A program made the translations under genes and the position numbers. This document shows, piece after piece, positions 44,855 to 57,110 of a stretch of 64,000 bases of DNA (its first letter is position 1; every line of letters begins with the position of its first letter). Under the pieces are notes generated by a model. The model searched no databases, was not told the DNA's origin, and was given only the letters and a program-made list of their open reading frames with translations. Source of the stretch: Mantis religiosa (lineage: Eukaryota > Arthropoda > Insecta > Mantodea > Mantidae); assembly GCA_030765055.1 (NCBI GenBank), contig JAUKNK010000320.1, forward strand, positions 6,743,501 through 6,807,500, in the 5' to 3' direction.

Positions 44855-45108
44855 GAACAGATGGAAGTCTGATAGTGCCAGGTCAGGGCTGTATGGGGGA
44901 TGAGGTAAGACTTGCCATCCCAATTTCTCAATTTCTGCAGTGGTGTAACGGCTGGTGTGTGGTCTTGCATTGTCATGCAAAAGAAGAACATCCGCCATAG
45001 TTTTTGTTGGGCGAATTCGGCGAAGACATGCTTTCAGTTTTTTTGAGAGTTCTGACGTATTGGACAGAATTTATTGTGCATCCCTTCTCCAAAAAATCAG
45101 ATTTGTGG
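44855..45108 (-). pseudogene. mariner transposase catalytic region, inverted part
   Basis: The minus strand reads FLEKGCTINSVQYVRTLKK, then KACLRRIRPTKTMADVLLL, HDNARPHTSRYTTAEIEKLG and WQVLPHPPYSPDLALSDFHL, with one frameshift near 45040. The second and third catalytic Asp (HDN, SDF) are kept. The sequence stops at SDFHLF, exactly where the plus-strand piece at 44432 begins (PLKEVH). Confidence 0.85.
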
Positions 45109-45265
45109 TGGACAACACGGCGTTGGGGCGGGTTTTCTCCGGGACCTCCAGTTTCCCCCGCCATCTCATTCCACCGGTGCTCCATCTTCATCTCATACAT
45201 CATCAGTGTCACCGCCTGCGGTGCTGTATGTAGTAAAAGCGGGCGTTAAACACTACACATTTCAC
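45108..45265 (+). mobile_element. SINE family F fragment, body only
   Basis: GGACAACACGGCGTTGGGGC, then GGGTTTTCTCCGGGACCTCC, resembles the body of the SINE at 3055-3400. The tRNA head is absent. The join with the mariner remnant at 45108 is abrupt. Confidence 0.5.
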
Positions 45266-45297
45266 ATTTCCAAAAAATCAATCATAAGCACACCCTG

Positions 45298-45487
45298 TGT
45301 ATCCCAATGATGCTCAAATGGGCCCAGGGTTCATGGGGCTTAGAGTTACCCTACATTCATCTTTTAGGATAAGGAAAAATCCCGGGAAAGACCTTATCCA
45401 GTTAACTCACCCTGACCGAGATTCGAACTCGGGACCTCTTGAACGTGAGGCAGATATGCCACCATCTACGTTATCGATGCGGGCAGC
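45298..45487 (-). mobile_element. SINE family A
   Basis: The minus strand shows the head TGGTGGCATATCTGCCTCAC, GTTCAAGAGGTCCCGAGTTC, and body GGTCAGGGTGAGTTAACTGG. The tail CCATGAACCCTGGGCCCATT, then TGAGCATCATTGGG, is present. Outer limits are approximate. Confidence 0.8.
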
Positions 45488-47130
45488 GTCGCGCTCGGTA
45501 GCCTTATGGTGAAGAGAACATTGTCGATAAATCTTGAATTCATTATTATACTTCCATTCAGGTTTATTCCGAAACTTTTATTATATTTCATTTTCTAAAT
45601 GCATCTTCCACTAGCAAGTAAACAATTTAGGGGAGAATGGATCATTTTGGCGAACTTCTCTTTCTGGATGGAATATTTGACCTATTTCCGTCCTTATTGT
45701 GGCAGAAACAATTGGGCAACACGTTTGCAGGATCTGGACGTATTTGTACCTATTTCTTCAGATATCAGTTCACATAGGTAATCAATTAAGTTGAATGATT
45801 TACTAGAGTCTACAAAGAATAAATAGTCATGTGGGATTTGTTATCGATAAGCTACTTAGTGGTTTTTAGGAGGTAGAATGTCGCGCTAAATTATTTGCAA
45901 AAATTCTTTTTGTTATTGTGGTTGAGTTTTATCTAATATTTCTGTCAGTTTTGGCGTTAAAATTATGGTAAGTAGTTTTTACATATTTAACAGCACATTT
46001 ATAGATCTCTAGTTTCTTATGTTGTCTCTGGCACCTATTTCATGTAGTAAAACTATTCTGCTTGTGTTCCGATTTTCTGAAATAACTTTTATTATATATT
46101 TTTCTCTGAATATTTTACAGACTTGGTTGTTAGATGACTTTCCTAGTTTCATTAGTTATTTTTATTCCATCCTCCCACTTTGTAGTTCCTTACTGTTCAG
46201 GTCAGTTGGAGATTTAAGTTGCGGGGGAGGATGCTTGATTTTTCGCTTGTTGGAAATGGAAACTGCATGAAGTACTATTATCCGTTCTAAAATGTAAGCG
46301 ATCATATTTGATTGCATAGAATCTGATGGATTTTCATATACAAATTTAGTTTAGTGCTAATTCAAACATGTTATTCAATATCGTTTGTATACTTAGGAAG
46401 CTCCAAAACGTTCGCTGCAGGTAAACGATGGGATGTAGGTAAAGTTTGTCTATTAAATCTCAAGTTATATCTTCGTATATTGACTTAGCTGCTCTCACAT
46501 CAGGTGGTTGTTTCTGTTTGTGCTAGCATTTACTACCTAGAAGTCTAGGTCAACACTACGGAAAGGGTCGTTTTTTACTTTTTGAAGTACAAGGGAAAAC
46601 ATTTACACAAATTATATTTCCTGACATTCCATAATACTATGCAGGAGTTCATTCCGCGACAAGGATGACGCATTTGGCAGCGGTGTCATTTAATCTTCCG
46701 GTCGCTCCATAAGAGGAAGTACAAAGAGTAGTTTCCTGAAATCCCTAACTTCATTGTTCTTCTATAAAGGCGCCCCCACTTCTTCATGCCTGTTAAGGCG
46801 AACAAGCAGGCGTTTTCTCCACTGGAGTCGAAAATTACCTCAAAATTCAATCCTGACGCGTTCCATCGTACTGCGAAATAAAGGGACTTTAGTTTAACGA
46901 TCTGTGTCTTGTCAGGCATTGTGGAAGTGTGCTTTCACCACTTTCTGCACATACAATATTCACTCTTCTTTATTCTCGAAATACTCTGATATCTTTGTTC
47001 ATCCAAGTCACTTATGGACATATTTATTACTTTGCAAACACAGTAGTGGTAGAATGTTAAGTTCCTTTCGTTACAAGCAAAATCCGGCAGCAGTTTTCTG
47101 TCAGCGAGATTTACATTCTGAGGTTTTTTT
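45488..47130. other. Unannotated stretch
   Basis: No gene or repeat recognised. Frames at 46019-46270 (plus) and 46686-46919 (minus) carry no motif I recognise. Confidence 0.4.
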
Positions 47131-47133
47131 GTA

Positions 47134-48291
47134 CAGGCTGTTTCAAAACAACACTGAACGAACATATAGAAGTAGTTGCTCAGCTTCTATGTGACACATA
47201 TAGATAGTTACCGTCAGTAGAGTCGCATAAAATGTTCCAGAATTAGTATGGATTGGGCAGTGACAGGAACAACGACGCGCGCCTCACGCTGTCAAATTTC
47301 GCAGGTATAAGTCATACAACGTGCCGCGTGCTGTAGCTGTTTGTAAACATACCGGCATACTCCTCAGTAGCTTGCTTGCTACTATTAAGAATTTATTTGG
47401 CCTATGAAACCGCAATAAAAGTTATTGCTTAATCATTGCTTTTGAGTATTTAACGTGTTCCAAAATTCCGTTATAGCAGTCCATAATGGCAAATAAGCTG
47501 GTGGACATATGCAACTTATACCTTTTAGAGGGAAGTTAATGTTAGTGAGGTTGAGAATGGAAGCCTTAAATGATAAACAGAACAGAAAACAACACCAAAA
47601 AATTGTGGATAAATTAACCAAAATTAAATGAGACGAGCATTTTATTTCACATGTTTGATAATACTAACTCAGGTATTTGTAACTGAAAAGGAAGCTGTTC
47701 ATATTTATATGTGGTTGAAAGTATTGTACAATTAAGATCATAACAAAATGCTCTGAAGTTAAATAAATATTATCAATTATGTAACTATTTTTACAATTAA
47801 TATTTTTAATTAAACTAAATTAATCGTGCGTTCGTCGAATTCCCGTCAGCTCTTCCATTCATCGAAACCATATCCGTCATTTCGGTGTTCGTATAGCGCT
47901 CCATATTGCGCTCCATAAGTACGCCCAAAATCCTCCCTGTTAGGACGGAATGTGTAGTTTTACACTGAAGAGCAACCTTGCAACAGCCCGTGTTATTAGA
48001 ACAGTCGACTTTTGCACAATTAACTTCCCTTTGCCCATTACCTGAAAGGTAGGCTAGGGTCACTGATAAAAAGCAAGGAGTAATGTTTTTGTTTTCGTGG
48101 CCGGTGCGTCGCAATAACAGCTTTTGAGGTTCGCACACCAGTAGTTCCTGCGCTGCCTAATCACAAAATCATATAATATTTAATGCTGCATAAAATTATA
48201 CCTAAGAGAACTTCGAAGCTGCGACACCGAAATTCGGACTAGTTAAGTTATAATCGGCTATAATCGTTCGGTGTCGTTTTGAAACAACCTG
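47134..48291 (+). mobile_element. TIR element (MITE-like), copy 4, longest and most complete
   Basis: The left end CAGGCTGTTTCAAAACAACA follows a TA. The right end GTCGTTTTGAAACAACCTG is inverted, with TG where TA is expected. At 1158 bp it is the longest copy and has both TIRs plus the ~250-bp internal segment missing from copies 1 and 2. A minus-strand frame at 47815-48138 (107 codons) includes the possible DUF4817-like start peptide described for copy 3, but most of it is not protein-like. Confidence 0.9.
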
Positions 48292-49961
48292 TGTGTGTGT
48301 TGGATCATCTAAAGAGAACAAACTTACGTGATGGAGGGGGGTAACTGAGATAATGATAAAACAGAGGAAAAACATGTTTGTTGGTGAAGCTTTTTAATAA
48401 ATTCTTCATTTTAGATAAAATTATGATGGAACTTAATGAATTCTTCTTTTACATATTTCTGCGGCTTACTTCAGAAACCAGAAAATAAATTTTTTCCTTA
48501 TCCCTAAGAATCGACTTATCGCCCATTGATCTATTGGTGGGTGCTTTAATTCAATTGGTTGTGTATACGCATTTTTTTGTATACATTTATTTTCATACTG
48601 GATTGCAATAATTGCAAAGTATTAAATAATCGTAGATAAATCGTGCTCGATATATCCTGGTGCATAGCTCGTTGTCAAGTGATTGCAGGAACACATATTT
48701 GCAGCAATTCAAATCTATGTTGTCTTACGGTCAATATTCTCCATATCTATAACAGTTATTTCTTACAAGAAATTGGATTTATTATATTTTATTAATAATT
48801 ACAAACCAGTAGCATTTTTCATAGGGAAGTATAGGTTTCTACAGCAATCTTACTGCAATCTTACCATGTACATGAATTAACATATATATTAAATAAATTT
48901 AACATTATCCAAAAGCATAATGGAATTAATCAGTCACTCCATCAACGATTAAGCATTTGTCAAAAATCTGTAATGATAAATGGAGGATAGCCCTCGTTAT
49001 ATTTTTGTACCACAGAAATGTTAGAGGGTTTAAATATAAATAATGGTAGATACCTTGATACTTACATATCTGTGGTTAATAATTAACCTTATTATATTGT
49101 TACGAATAGGGGTGTACTTCAATGGTTTGTACTCTATTCAGTAACTAAGAGCGTAGCTGGAATAATAACGGAGTCAGATGGTAGAGTTAAGAGGTAGAGC
49201 AAAATAGTAGCAAGATTAGAGATAAGTAGGTAGAGGGAATGCAGACCTAGCACTGATTTCTATAATATACCAGTTTACTATATCAGAATTATTAAGTTAA
49301 GGTACAGGGTACTCCCTAAGTCTTGAGGACACTTGCGGGTGAAATAGTGATAAAAGTTGCATTATTATGTGAAAGACCCATTTATATTAGGCTTGTATGT
49401 GGAAGTAATTAATCGGCGCTGTTTTGATGTCGTAACTCGAAGGTTAAGATTTTATATTTTGATGAAGCGATCTATTTAGAAAAAAAATTAATGGTAAACA
49501 GCACAAACAGCAGTGATTTCCTTGCTTTTTCGATTGTAATTTACTCTTAAAAATGGTTGCGGTTATGAAAATGTAGCATTTGCGAGAAAAGAATTTTTAT
49601 TTAGTAAACTGCGATTGTTAAATTACTAAATAAAGCTTGTTTTGGTTTTCCAGAAATAAAGAACTTTGCAAATTTAAATAAATAAGATTTAGTGGGAGGG
49701 TAAAGGAAAGACGTATTTTATTAAGTGGTTGTGAGCCCTGAGTGCCTACAGATACAGGTAAGTGCGGCTGAAAACCCCTTGAAGTAGCTGCCCAGGCCGC
49801 CCTCTATGCTTGGTTCGTGTGGGAAGCTTCAGTGATGCGTCGAGTGGCTAAACTGTTAGGAATTTCTGCATGACTTTGAGGCGCCTCTGAGTCTGCCTTC
49901 TGTCGGCCTGTTGTCTTCCATAGCCTCATCCCTTAGGCTTTTATTTTTTATTTTAATTAAT
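48292..49961. other. Unannotated stretch
   Basis: AT-rich, no recognised gene or repeat. A purine-rich AGAGGTAGAG/AGTAGGTAGAG segment lies at 49165-49240. Confidence 0.4.
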
Positions 49962-50153
49962 GTCCTCCAACTAAGTCATATCGAACGATGGATGAAATGA
50001 TGCTCAAATGAGCCCAGGGTCTGTAGAACATAGACTTACCGACATTCATCTTTCAGGGAAAGAATATTATTCAGATAATTCTACCTGGCAGAGATTCTAA
50101 CTCGGAACCTCTTGATTATGCGACAGACAAGGAACCACCATGCTACAGAGGCG
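49962..50153 (-). mobile_element. SINE family A, diverged
   Basis: TCCAACTAAGTCATATCGAA, CGATGGATGAAATGATGCTC and AAATGAGCCCAGGGTCTGTA match the tail and body of SINE A in reverse. CTAACTCGGAACCTCTTGAT matches the B-box region. It is degenerate, with a damaged B box. Confidence 0.75.
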
Positions 50154-51190
50154 TGCGTTTGAGGGGTTGAAGTTAGTTGGGTCACTGTAAGCAAGATGTT
50201 CCTCTCAGTTCCTTCAGTCATATCTCATTAAGTACGTGAAGTGGTTCTGGTTTACGGGGGAAGAGTCAAAATGAGATAGATAATAGTATATTGCGATACA
50301 ACTCCGAGTTCATCATGATTCCGTGCGAACTACCTGCATGAGCGTTTTAATGACCTGAATTCCGTGTCGTTGGTACCTGAGTGAAAATTTGTTTCTCTAC
50401 TAATTAGCTCGGCAATACTACGACAAGAGGCAAATTTTCGGAGTTTCGCTGACTGCTTACTGGAAACTTTCGTAACCGAGGGAAACGTTTTTCCACGGCA
50501 GATTTTGGCAAGGTTTCACGACTCAAACGGATTAGCAGCATTCCATTAAAAGCCAAACAGGATGTTTTCCACATATATTTTATTTGTAGATGTTTTGAAG
50601 AACATCCAGTCTGATCTATTCGATCAAAAGATCATCAAAGCAACAAAAAATCCGTTGTTAAGGAAAACTTAATGAGAAATGAGGTGCTGCTTTACCAAAA
50701 TGGTAATAAACCGAGGATGGATTTCATAAAATCAGTGTCATTTAAGTTTCTCTCAAAACTGTAAATACTAAAATAACGCTGTGACAAGGTTTATAGCTGC
50801 TACAATTGTTAGAAACATTAAACAGAAAAAAGTAAAATAAAAGGATAGGCAGGAGGTAGCTGCACGGAATGCAGATCGTTTTAGGGATCTCGCACGGAAC
50901 TCAGAATTACTGCAACTCCGGTAAGCGCATATTTGCAGAGCGAGAAAGAAGTTTGAAAATACGAAACAAAGTCTTTTGTCTTTTGTGTTTTTGAATAGAA
51001 ATTAGCTCACGTATATTGCAAATATTTCATTCCCACGATAGTTAATAATGGAAATATTTACGCGAAAATAAACTTAATTTATGTCAGTGTTTCAAAAGTA
51101 ATTTCACGTTGAAACCATTATCTTGAATGTAAAGTGTTTATCTATTAGTTACACATGATAGTGTTGGCGAAATTAATTAACAAAAGAAGC
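50154..51190. other. Unannotated stretch
   Basis: No gene recognised. It may contain the left TIR of the mariner pseudogene that follows, but I could not define it. Confidence 0.4.
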
Positions 51191-51224
51191 TGACATGGCT
51201 GTTTTCACCGAAAACAGGTGTAAG

Positions 51225-52240
51225 ATGGAGAAAATTGAGGCTCGTAGTTGACCAAGTTCCTGCATTCGTAGGTCAAAACTGCCCGGGAAATCCATGATGA
51301 GATGACGGCTGTTTATAGAAATGATTGCTCATCGTGTGACACTATTGTGAGGTGGAAAAGGAAGTTTAAAACTGGTCACATGTCTCTGACAGATGAGCCA
51401 AGAGCTGGTAGACCGTCAAAAACAGACGGTGCTGGCACAGTGATGAATGTGGAGTGTTTAATAATGGAAGAAACACGAGCAACCATCCAAATGATCTTGA
51501 ATGAGACACATCTTAGTTATGGTAGTGTGTGGAATATTATTCATGACGAACTGCACATGTCTAACGTATCTGCACGGCGGGTTTCACGTTTGCTGAGTCC
51601 TTTCCAAAAGTAAACAAGGCGTGACCTCTCAAGGGGAGCTATTGGAACAGGATGAAGATGATGTTTTGATTGTTGGTAGCCAGGGATGAATCCTGGATCT
51701 ATCAGTATGATCTAGAGACAAAAATAAAACATGAGCATGGAATAGAAACATGCCGATTACCCCCTTCCAAAATGGCAAAGGTGCAAATGTCAGTTGGGAA
51801 CGTCATGCTTTCAGTTTTCTGGAACTGTCGTAGAGTCATACCTACAGATTATCTTGCTAAGGGTCAAACCATCACTGACAGATACTACTGCAATCTTCTG
51901 GACAAGTTACCAGCAGCTATGATTAAGACGCGGTATGCTCTCCAAAGATGTCCGTCTTCTGGCCGATAATGCAACCAGCTCATTCATCTGAAGTTGCAGT
52001 TGACAAAACAATGGAATGTGGCTTACAGCATCCACCTTATTCACCCGATCTCACATCAAGTGACTCTCTTTGTTCCCGAGAAAGAAGCATCCTTTGCGTG
52101 GTCGCCGATTTCACAACACAAATGACGTCATTAATGAAATTGACTGGTTTAAAGTGAATTCTGCAGACTTCTTCAATCAAGGTATTCGGAAAGTCAAGAA
52201 AATGTCAGGAAAGTCAGGAAAAATGTGTAATGTGTAAATC
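51225..52240 (+). pseudogene. mariner transposase pseudogene with all three catalytic Asp codons
   Basis: Readable blocks: KLPGKS/TAREIHDEMTAVYR (HTH start, two frames), IVRWKRKFKTGHMSLTDEPR, AGRPSKTDGAG, GSVWNIIHDELHMSNVSARR (51302-51613). Then VARDESWIYQYDLETKIK (51670-51730) with the first Asp, LLADNATSSF (51956-51985) with the second, HPPYSPDLTSSDSLCSRE with the third, and a C-terminus RGRRFHNTNDVINEIDWFKV. At least three frameshifts and several stops break it. It belongs to a different mariner subfamily from the elements at 0.65 and 37 kb. Confidence 0.8.
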
Positions 52241-53560
52241 TCGATGGTGACTAGAAGAGAACTAACAAGCACATATCAACACAAACACTCTATCACATTT
52301 TTAAAACCTTACGACACCCTCTCGTATTTAAGTGCCACATGTGGTAATCTCAGCTATCAGATAAATTGTATTATATATCTGAAGAATAAATATCCATATC
52401 ATTATTATGAGAATTAAATTTTTTTTATTAACATCTGCAGTAAAAATGTAATATCCTGAAAATGCTGCAACTTCAGGTTTCCCGCATCATAACATAAGCG
52501 GATGTGGATAAAAAGCTAATATCGTTGAAACATTTTTGTTATAGCTGCATTTGTTTAGGAAAACTCTTGGAGTTGGATATCCGACCTCCTTATTAACGGG
52601 ATAATATATTATTTCAAACGCAGTCCACATGAACCCGTAATTCTACAACAAAAAGGGGTGGTGAACGTGACCTTCTGCATTTTGGATGAGGTCTGGTGGT
52701 GGAAAGTTTTGTAATAATAACGATGATAATGGAATATGTTAGTGTATTTGCCCATATTAGAGATATAATGCGGCCTAATTAAATATACAGTAAATGTATA
52801 CATTTCATTATTTACTCTGCACTAATACAGGGAATCCCGCAGGGCAGATTTACTTCCGTTCCTTTGTACTATGAAATATGCAGCAGAACATGTTGCTGTT
52901 TTCCTGCAACGTATTCAGAGAGGCTTTTATTTTCCATAAAACAACTATTTGAGAAACACGCTAGTCTTATTACAATATATAGAAAAACAAACGTGTATAA
53001 ACGAATGACCCTTTTCCCCCTACTCAGCCTTAATCTTCCACACATTAACTGCCATTTTAAGTAAATGGACCACTGTGTTTAAATAAAGGTTGGAAATAAA
53101 AAAAATAATTACAAAGACATTAATGCAATGTCTTTGCTATATCCGGCATTAGATGAAATGATAGAAAAATTAATCTGTTTATTGTTAAGGATCATGTAAG
53201 TATTCTTTAAGGAAACATATCTTAATTAGGCTAGATGTTTTGAATTTCATAATATGATCCACGTTTTTATTATATAATTTATTGTATTAGTTATAGGTAA
53301 GTAAAGTAAGATTTGCTTGATTGTTTTAGAAACCTAAACAGTTGATACAGTCCATAACAGTTACTATTATCTCTTTATTTCATGTCTTAAACTAAACTTC
53401 ATACTAAGTACGTAAAATATGAAGCTATAAACAGTTAAGCAAACAAATATATACAAATATAACAATTTGTAATTTAAAACTTCACTTATCTTATAAGAAA
53501 TGATGATAATTCTTATAAATTTTCCGGGGTCGCGATTTCATGTAAAACTTTTACACATTC
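52241..53560. other. Unannotated stretch
   Basis: AT-rich, no gene recognised; frames at 52609-52803 and 52864-53064 lack motifs. Confidence 0.4.
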
Positions 53561-54215
53561 TCAGCCGGAAACAACAAAGCTGTCGCCATCATTACGAACA
53601 CTAGATGTTAACATGTTATTGTTAGTACTACCAACATCTGAAAATAAAACAAATTTAAAAACAGAATCGCCTGCCGGTATTTCAAAACTGATTACGCGAT
53701 GTTTGTTTTTTAAAATAAATATCTTTTCCCAAACTATTAAATCTATCGGACCATTTAATTGTTTTAATAATTTAACTTCTGGATTTATTTCATGGTTAAA
53801 TGACCAAAACTGATCTACTACGGCCGATTTATCGGTCCGTTTATACTTAATGTTATGAAAATGTTCTTTTGTTCTGGTTTCCAAGTTACGTATTGTCCTT
53901 CCAATATAAACTTTATCACAATCGAAACCTTTAAACTGATAAATAGCAGAAGTTTTGTTATTAGGAATTTTATCTTTTTTTAGAGAAGTGCAATAAATTT
54001 TTAATACTATATTTATTTTGAGGAACTAAAGTTATATCAAATTCTTTAAAAATTCTTTGAAAATGTTTATTAACCCAAGGATGGTAAGTAAATTTTTTAA
54101 AATTATAATCGTCTTTTACTTTTTTTAAGGGTGGAAATATTATTAACAGTTTTTAGATATTTGAATTTATAAGAAAAATATCATAATTTTTATAAGTGAA
54201 GTTTTAAGTTACAAA
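53561..54215 (-). pseudogene. Penelope-like element, GIY-YIG endonuclease end
   Basis: Read on the minus strand, the end of a Penelope-type reverse transcriptase leads into a GIY-YIG nuclease: FTYHPWVNKHFQRIFKEFDI (about 54090-54030), NKYSIKNLLHFSKK, a one-base frameshift near 53980, then AIYQFKGFDCDKVYIGRTIR and NLETRTKEHFHNIKYKRTDK. YQ(F)...(V)YIG and the following R-x8-EH are the GIY-YIG signature. A 107-codon open C-terminus (53884-53561) follows. GIY-YIG next to an RT is diagnostic of Penelope-like elements. The RT core is missing, so the copy is truncated. Confidence 0.75.
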
Positions 54216-54379
54216 TTGTTATGTGTATATAAACTTCATATATTATTAGTAACTAAACTAAACTTTGTGGCAAAACAGCTCATGAAGTACCAAGTCCAAC
54301 GCTTAAGCACCACACCTTCTACCTCGCCTACTACGAGCGTCATGAGTGGGGTAGCAGTAACGCAGGGTGGAATGTGCTT

Positions 54380-54545
54380 AGTGCCTGAGTCCCAGCAGGT
54401 TAGCTCAGACGGTTTGGGGTGGTCCGGGTTCCATTCCAATGTCCGATCTACCTGATCCATGGTTCTTTCGGAGTGTTCCCGGGTCGCCAAACGAATGCTG
54501 TGTAAGTTAATTACATCCCCGAATTCCCTGTTCCCCCAATGTGGC
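54380..54545 (+). mobile_element. SINE family B, copy 2, 5' part
   Basis: Head CAGCAGGTTAGCTCAGACGG with B box GGGTTCCATTCC, then CCGATCTACCTGATCCATGG, GTGTTCCCGGGTCGCCAAAC and GTAAGTTAATTACATCCCCG. It stops at CTGTTCCCCCAATG, and the rest of the SINE resumes at 55150. Confidence 0.7.
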
Positions 54546-55149
54546 AGCACTAGCAGTTTATAGAAATTTAGTTAATTAAAATGTGTTTTTTAATCCAATG
54601 GTTTTAAAATATAAATCTAAAAATTTTAAAATAATAATTTAATAATAATTATGGTGATGAATTGATGATATTACGAATCAAATTATTTTATATATAATGT
54701 TATATAGTAATTATAATTTACAATTGATGTTAATTAATATATAAATAATGAAATTAATTTATTAGTAATTTATGACGTTTTATATTATTTTAAAGTAATT
54801 GAAGAATGGTAGGAAGGTACATTCGTATTTTAAACCTAAAAGGACAAAAAATTTAATTATATTAATATGTTTAAATTATTTTAATTTAGGTTTCTGCTAT
54901 GGTAGTTGAGCAGGAAGTTTGTTCAGGCTTTATTTCAGTTTTAAGTTTTCCTTGCTTTCTTCTTACTCTAGTTGTAGGTTCATCTGAAGAATTTTTATGT
55001 AATCAATTACTCTAGTTGTAGGTTCATCTGAAGAATTTTTATGTAATCAATTATATTGTTTTGATTTCAATAAATTAAAGGTTTTAAATGTACGTCCTGG
55101 TTTAAGCAATTAGTTACCAGGACGGAGTATTTCAGATTTATATTTATTT
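54546..55149. mobile_element. ~600-bp AT-rich insertion splitting a SINE
   Basis: The two halves of SINE B copy 2 are separated by this block. The SINE sequence at the two edges is duplicated in imperfect form: TGTTCCCCCAATG before, TGTCCCTCCAATG after. This suggests an insertion with a ~13-bp target duplication. The insert is very AT-rich, contains a 44-bp tandem duplication (54963-55050) and a 9-bp stem hairpin, CGTCCTGGT/ACCAGGACG (55093-55124). No coding frame or known family was recognised. Confidence 0.5.
54963..55050. repeat. 44-bp tandem duplication
   Basis: TTACTCTAGTTGTAGGTTCA and the following 24 bases occur twice without a mismatch, starting at 54963 and 55007. Perfect identity indicates a recent event. 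Confidence 0.95.
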
Positions 55150-55510
55150 ACTTGTCCCTCCAATGCATCTCCATTACCATTTCATATGGTGGTCTCTTTC
55201 AGGGTAGAGATGTCGCCGGGTATTTTGGCGTTGCGTGGCAGGATAATATGCTCTTGGTAAAAACTTCCTCCTTTAGCAGGTCTCCAGTCTCCGAACCCAC
55301 ATCTCGTGGTGGGACAGTTTCCGAACCACAGTAGGATGGGATGTCCATTGTCCGAGCCTACAGGGGATATTTTCATCAAAGTGCAATGTAGGGACCCTAC
55401 CCTCTGCACTTTTGTGACTCCTTGGTCGACAACTCTCTGTCTCCTCTCACCTCATCCTTTTTACCGGCGATGTCCTATTTGGCGCTCAGGTACGATAGAC
55501 CAGTTAGGAC
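55150..55510 (+). mobile_element. SINE family B, copy 2, 3' part
   Basis: GGTATTTTGGCGTTGCGTGG, CAGGATAATATGCTCTTGGT, AGTCTCCGAACCCACATCTC, GGGACAGTTTCCGAACCACA and CTCCTCTCACCTCATCCTTT follow the same order as copy 3 (57759-58275). Confidence 0.75.
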
Positions 55511-56934
55511 CTGCTTGCCGAATCTCCTCCGTAGCGTAGACCATTTCCTGCTGGCCAGAGAATAAGGTCTTAGTAACCAGGAAGCAGAGTGGTGAGCAGA
55601 AAACCAGGAATGACGGAGGGATGACGCAAAGCCTGGTATAAGGAAGATGATATGAAATGAAGGTGAGGAAAAGATAAAGGAGTAGTTGGTGAATGAATGG
55701 CGGGTGAAACTGGAAAATATGGTGAAAACGTGTCCGGACGCACAAATTACTCATGTAGTCACGCAACATCGAAACTGGGGCCGTAAGATTTAATCCAGGT
55801 CGCGTTGGTGAGAGGCGACCAGTATACTGCTTAATAACGGCGAAGTGATGGTAATGAACAAGTCAATTATTATAAATTACTTAGTATTTGTCTTCTTTAA
55901 CACACAACATGACCACAATTATGACTATACATTATTTATCTGTTCTAAAATAGGACAATATGTACCTACCATCAGTTCCTTCATTTTATCTACTCACAAA
56001 ACGATTTTTTTTTCTTTATCATATAGAATTCCAAACATTTTGTACACCTATTAATCACTGCATTCTGAACACAAATTTGAATACCTTCAGGAATAAATAT
56101 TTCTCTCTTTTCCGTACACATTTTAAATGTCATAACAGTCATCAATTTCAGTATATTAATATCCATTATCTCCAAACAAACCAGCATTAGTACCGCCATG
56201 TTCTCGTCCAGTAAAAATAAATCCACAAATTTAATTAAAATAATTACTCTGATGCACTTTGGCATCAGGTAAAATGGGAGATTAAATATATTTGAAAGTT
56301 GGTCAGAATTTAACGGCAAGCTTAATTTTTCACTCGCTATTATAATATTATTTTAACCGCTGATACTATAAACTAATAATTTTCTCTGTTCACTTATTAT
56401 TCTAGATCCATTCAACGAAACTATGTGCCTACTGTAATTAATCAGGTATTTATTTAAAATAAATAAAAGAACAAAACTTAAAGCGTATTTTCCACCTAAC
56501 TTTTTCTACCTTTAGAACATTGATGGAAATAATGCAAGAAATTCATATTAAATATTTTTCTGTTTGATGTAAATGCTCAACTAAAACTGTTTAAAATTAA
56601 TTAGTCTACTGTCCAAACACGTATTTAATTTTAGGCTTTCTGGAGACAAAGAAAACAGGTAAAGCATTAATATATCAGCTCAATAAATGTGAATTACATT
56701 GCATTTCATTAGAAACAAAACAAATGCCTAAATTACAAGGTGTGTTACTTAAAGCGTACTACGATTTAAATTAACAGTAAGAGCTATTTGACACAGTTGT
56801 CAAACTAGTTATTTAACGGAGATTATATCTTAATACCTTATCTAATCCTACAGTAGTTTTCTGTATCTTTTCAATATGTATTTTGCTTTGTTTTTCCTTT
56901 GTTGCTTGTTTGAAGTTTTAACGTCGTTTAACCA
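55511..56934. other. Unannotated stretch
   Basis: AT-rich, no gene recognised. The 109-codon minus frame at 55990-56319 has no motif. Confidence 0.4.
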
Positions 56935-57110
56935 AAATCTAATGAATAAAATGACTGAAATTTTACTCAACCGAGTCTAGGGTCCTTAGAGTTCAGTATT
57001 ATAATATATTCATCATCTCAGAATTATGGAAAACCCTTGGAATACCTTATTTGGGTAATGCGCCCAAACAGAGTTGGGATCTTGGGACCTCTTGAATGTG
57101 AATCAATTCA
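56935..57110 (-). mobile_element. SINE family A, very degenerate
   Basis: GAGTCTAGGGTCCTTAGAGT, GGAAAACCCTTGGAATACCT and TTGGGACCTCTTGAATGTGA follow the order of SINE A in reverse, with many changes. It is likely the oldest copy in the window. Confidence 0.5.

Noticed and set aside
55990..56319. 109-codon minus-strand frame in unannotated DNA
   Set aside because: AT-rich codons, no motif, and no sign of splice or promoter signals I could defend.
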